From the NCBI GenBank assembly GCA_027596035.1, contig JADGJA010000379.1, forward strand, positions 1 through 20,725: 20,725 nucleotides of DNA. The letters run 5' to 3'. The position numbers and the translations under genes are program-made. Shown one piece after another: positions 18,473 to 20,725 of the stretch. Within the stretch, counting starts at the first letter, position 1; each line of letters begins with the position of its first letter. The stretch comes from Thoreauomyces humboldtii (lineage: Eukaryota > Chytridiomycota > Chytridiomycetes > Spizellomycetales > Powellomycetaceae). The notes beneath the pieces are model-generated. The model saw only the letters and a program-made list of their open reading frames with translations. It was not told the origin of the DNA and did not search any database.

Positions 18473-19141
18473 ATGCGTGTCCCAACGTGCCCTCGGCTCG
18501 CCCAGAGCGCCGTCCGACAACCCGCTCTTTTATCCCAGTACACACGTCCACGTCCGGCGTGGCAGTCACCACCGTGCGTCCTAGCCTGCGCGTCTGCTTC
18601 GTACTCCTCCCAATCACCATCCATCTCAGCACAATCATCACCACCAGAACCTCCAGCGACACCATCCAGCGGCTTCCAAATAGCATATTCCGAACGAAAG
18701 GCCGCAGTGGACATGCTGGACGCCAACCCCCAGCACAAGGCCGCGTTTCTCTCAGCCGTGGCAGCAAAGCCAGAGGTCGCGCGTGCCTTCCGAGACCTCG
18801 ATGACTATCTCTTCGCCAAGGGCTACGCTGACCCTCGCAACCCAACCCACAGGCCTGATGAGGAGATCCGAGCTCGAATGGAAGCGGACAACCTGCTGAT
18901 GGAAAAGACGCTGCTCGTGCAGAAACTGCTTCAGGCCCACGGCATCGTTCGCATGGTGGCTCCGACCGAGCAAGCGATCCCAGAGAAATCACATCCCAAC
19001 CATCGCGAGGGAGTCCTGATTGTTGATGCGGCACTGCCGATGCATAAGCTGGGTTTGGAGCCGCTAGCCCCCACAACGCTTTCCAAGCCCTTGCAGTGGT
19101 TCAAATCTTTTTTCATGACGAGCGAGAATACACTGAAGTGA
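18473..19141 (+). CDS. Intronless protein of unknown function with mitochondrial-type leader (222 aa)
   Basis: A single open frame encodes 222 residues starting MRVPTCPRLAQSAVRQPALL. The first 50 or so residues are rich in Arg, Ser, Pro and Ala and nearly free of acidic residues, like a mitochondrial import presequence. After a Ser/Pro linker the rest is charged and mostly helical, for example YSERKAAVDMLDANPQHKAA, RAFRDLDDYLFAKGYADPRN, and ARMEADNLLMEKTLLVQKLL. The C-terminal half has VDAALPMHKLGLEPLAPTTL and ends WFKSFFMTSENTLK. There are no cysteines in the mature part and no clear membrane segment. I do not recognise the family. The start at 18473 was preferred over 18275 because the latter would overlap the neighbour's start. 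It is unusual here in lacking introns. Confidence 0.68.
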   Translation: MRVPTCPRLAQSAVRQPALLSQYTRPRPAWQSPPCVLACASASYSSQSPSISAQSSPPEPPATPSSGFQIAYSERKAAVDMLDANPQHKAAFLSAVAAKPEVARAFRDLDDYLFAKGYADPRNPTHRPDEEIRARMEADNLLMEKTLLVQKLLQAHGIVRMVAPTEQAIPEKSHPNHREGVLIVDAALPMHKLGLEPLAPTTLSKPLQWFKSFFMTSENTLK

Positions 19142-19212
19142 ACGAATGGTTGAAGGACGAGCAGGAAGTTCCTTGTAGGAGAACGGCAGAAGGATGCCTC
19201 GGACAGCGATCC

Positions 19213-19254
19213 CGCTTACGTAAGCGAGCGGGGGTTCCCAGCCTCCCGCTCGCT
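19213..19254. repeat. 14-nt palindrome overlapping a 10-bp hairpin
   Basis: CGCTTACGTAAGCG (19213-19226) is a perfect palindrome. It overlaps the left arm AGCGAGCGGG (19223-19232), which pairs perfectly with CCCGCTCGCT (19245-19254) across a 12-base loop. It lies about 75 bases after the stop of the 222-residue gene and could be a 3' processing structure or a protein-binding site. The structure is directly visible; its role is unknown. Confidence 0.55.
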
Positions 19255-19605
19255 CCAAGGCTCCCCCGCCAGAACAAACAGAAGTATCTACGACACGCGC
19301 GAGCGAACCCCCGTGCTCAAAAACAGAACAGAATGTTCCGCATTTCCTCAACAAACACCTTTCGCACCCACCCCGCGGGCGATGCGCCCGCTGCCAAGCG
19401 CGATACTCAGCTTTCAACAACGAGAACGCGTATGCACCTTTCATCATGGCGGCGTTGACGACGTTGCGATGGCTTATGCCCGCGGTCAGCGCCTTAGCCA
19501 AGAATGTTCGCCATAGCCATGGTTATCATGCTCGCGCAATTTTCATCCTTTTCGGTGTTCTTGGCCGCGTAGCCTCCACCAACTTATCTGCTGTACGCCG
19601 TTCAC

Positions 19606-19612
19606 TATAAAA
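19606..19612 (+). promoter_or_regulatory. TATA box of the secreted-protein gene
   Basis: TATAAAA lies 82 bases upstream of the ATG at 19694. The following leader has CT-rich and CA-rich stretches. TATA boxes this clear are uncommon elsewhere in the window and in fungi usually mark highly or conditionally expressed genes, which fits a small secreted protein. Confidence 0.65.
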
Positions 19613-19693
19613 CGGCATCGTTCTCATCGCCAGCCTGTCTTCATTCAATCCTAAACTCGACTTTCTTCGAAAAACATCTAACCCACTCACACA

Positions 19694-20269
19694 ATGCGTT
19701 CAACTGTAGCATTGAACTTGTTTGCGGCAGCGCTACTGATACACACCTCGCTGACTTCTCCCGTGCACAACAAGCCCCACTCGGACACACTGTCGCCGAC
19801 TCCGACTGGATCTGTCGATGACCCTCGTTCCACAGGAGCTCCGAACGGGGGTCCTCCTCAGGGCAATGGACCCCACGGTGACTGGAACCCGCCAATGTTC
19901 AACGGTACTCACGGCGGCCCTCCCGATCGCAACGGGACCCACGGCGGTCCTCCCGGCGGAAACGGGACCCACGGCGGAGCACACGGAGGACCCCATCACG
20001 GTGGCTCTCACTGTGGCGGTCCCCACGGCTGTCACCACGGCGGTGACCGAAACTCCACTCACGAAGGTGGTCCTCACTCGAACTGGAACTCGACGGTTCC
20101 GTTCACCCCCGGCGGTCCCATCAAGAACGAGACGCACCACGATGGCACTGAACATGGTCATCCTCACAATGGGACCAAGCCCGAGAAAGGAGGCGGCAAG
20201 AAGGGTGGCAAGAAGGGGAGCAAGAAGGATGGGAAGAAGGATGGCAAGAAGGACGGTTCGCACTCGTGA
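19694..20269 (+). CDS. Secreted Gly/His-rich protein with NGTHGGPP repeats and Lys-rich tail
   Basis: A single open frame of 191 residues. MRSTVALNLFAAALLIHTSL is a typical signal peptide with a likely cut around residue 19-22. The mature protein is low-complexity: Pro/Gly/His-rich repeats based on N-G-T-H-G-G-P-P at about residues 70-95, then His/Gly blocks with two cysteines (SHCGGPHGCHHGG), and a Lys/Gly/Asp C-terminus with KKDG repeats (KKDGKKDGKKDGSHS). Seven N-x-S/T sequons are present, three of them inside the repeats, so heavy N-glycosylation is likely. Histidine clusters suggest divalent metal binding and the basic tail suggests binding to acidic polysaccharide or nucleic acid; both are inference. 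No transmembrane segment or GPI signal is seen. The TATA box, short leader and AATAAA downstream support a real, perhaps strongly expressed gene. No named family recognised. Confidence 0.82.
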   Translation: MRSTVALNLFAAALLIHTSLTSPVHNKPHSDTLSPTPTGSVDDPRSTGAPNGGPPQGNGPHGDWNPPMFNGTHGGPPDRNGTHGGPPGGNGTHGGAHGGPHHGGSHCGGPHGCHHGGDRNSTHEGGPHSNWNSTVPFTPGGPIKNETHHDGTEHGHPHNGTKPEKGGGKKGGKKGSKKDGKKDGKKDGSHS

Positions 20270-20528
20270 ACCTTTTCCTGTATACCATTTTTCCTGCATT
20301 ATCCTTTTCTTCTTTTCCAATGGCATCGTCTTTATCTGAACTTTTGACTTTTGAAAATGTTCTTCTCCGCGCAGCGACCTGGAATAAACTATGACTCATT
20401 TCGGCCGCACCTCGAGCGTCCGAGAGTGTCCGGCCGAGTCCGGCTCACCCTTTGTCATCTGGTCATCGCCTCCCAACGTTCTCAACTTGGGAACGCCCAA
20501 TCGATTGCCAAAGCCAGCCTGTCCCATC
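20270..20528. other. 3' UTR and intergenic region after the secreted-protein gene
   Basis: The first part is T-rich (TTTTCCTGTATACC, CCTTTTCTTCTTTTCC), consistent with a 3' UTR. AATAAA occurs at 20383-20388. The remainder probably leads into whatever starts near 20529. Confidence 0.45.
20383..20388 (+). terminator. Candidate polyadenylation signal AATAAA
   Basis: AATAAA lies 114 bases after the stop codon of the secreted-protein gene, preceded by a T-rich 3' UTR. This is a plausible position for the cleavage signal, though fungal signals are degenerate. Confidence 0.45.
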
Positions 20529-20725
20529 ATGGCTAGCAAGAAACGTTCATCCGAAACGACTTCCGAGACACAGAGCTAACCCTCCAAAAAGCTTGCGACG
20601 ACCGCCTCCAATGGCACATCCAAAGCCATCGCAGAGTCTCTGACGAACCTAGGTCTTCTCTATTGTGTGCCATAGTGCAGGATCCCATGGAGTTCGCAAC
20701 TGGGACGGGGAAATTCGTGGAGGGG
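20529..20725 (+). CDS. Possible start of a gene running off the window (doubtful)
   Basis: An ATG at 20529 opens MASKKRSSETTSETQS and meets TAA at 20577. The same frame continues after the stop as PSKKLATTASNGTSKAIAES with coding-like composition to about 20672. No intron with a GT donor between the ATG and the stop removes it cleanly. Possible explanations are a start codon further left or in another frame, an upstream open frame, a base error, or no gene. The window ends before this can be judged. Confidence 0.22.

Larger units (their letters stand above)
19142..19693. other. Intergenic stretch with hairpin, then promoter of secreted-protein gene
   Basis: No gene was supported in these 552 bases; the open frames present show no motif. 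The left part contains a compact palindrome/hairpin at 19213-19254. The right part contains a TATA box at 19606-19612 and a short leader to the ATG at 19694 with the context CACACAATG. Confidence 0.5.

Noticed and set aside
19733..20326. Long minus-strand frame opposite the secreted-protein gene
   Set aside because: Its Val/Ala/Thr-rich translation mirrors the repeat of the real plus-strand gene; there is no independent support.

Overview
The window looks like nuclear DNA of an intron-dense fungus, most likely a basidiomycete. Almost every gene has to be assembled from several exons joined by short GT-AG introns, mostly 60 to 95 nt, with GTGAGT/GTACGT/GTAAGT-type donors and CTAAC/CTGAC/ACTAA-like branch points. 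Intergenic gaps are short and the genes belong to general eukaryotic or fungal families. The species cannot be named from the sequence. No rRNA, tRNA, CRISPR array or autonomous transposon was recognised.

Layout from left to right: ZFPL1-like Golgi membrane zinc-finger protein (+, 81-1187); MORN-repeat protein (+, 1454-2182); HPC2/ubinuclein-like HIR-complex subunit (-, 2360-4473); an unrecognised 88-residue protein (+, 4743-5079); about 1 kb with no supportable gene; L-threonine aldolase (+, 6138-7775); CDC123/D123 protein (-, 7975-9371); DUF4112 membrane protein (+, 9716-10509); a foldback element with perfect 39-nt inverted arms (10793-10947); nuclear cap-binding protein CBP20 (-, about 11099-11844) with an apparent reading-frame break; DHHC palmitoyltransferase (-, 12325-14043) with a 14-nt microexon; a family X DNA polymerase-like protein (+, 14324-16810) that seems to have lost all three catalytic aspartates; a type II periplasmic-binding-fold protein (-, 16913-18276) with an 11-nt microexon; an unrecognised mitochondrial-type protein (+, 18473-19141); a secreted Gly/His-rich, sequon-repeat protein (+, 19694-20269); and a doubtful gene start at the right edge.

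This is not a functional cluster. The genes are mostly housekeeping: secretory pathway, chromatin, amino-acid metabolism, translation-factor assembly, mRNA cap binding and lipid modification. They often sit as divergent pairs sharing short promoter regions: HPC2/88-aa gene, CDC123/DUF4112, DHHC/polX-like and PBP-like/mitochondrial protein.

The most interesting items are the polX-like protein with a degenerate active site behind a mitochondrial-type leader, the secreted NGTHGGPP-repeat protein, the long perfect inverted repeat, and the two microexons of 14 and 11 nt. All splice models were built by eye from reading frame, splice signals and family conservation, without transcripts. The least certain parts are the CBP20 C-terminus, the first splice of the DHHC gene and one junction near 15.5 kb in the polX-like gene.
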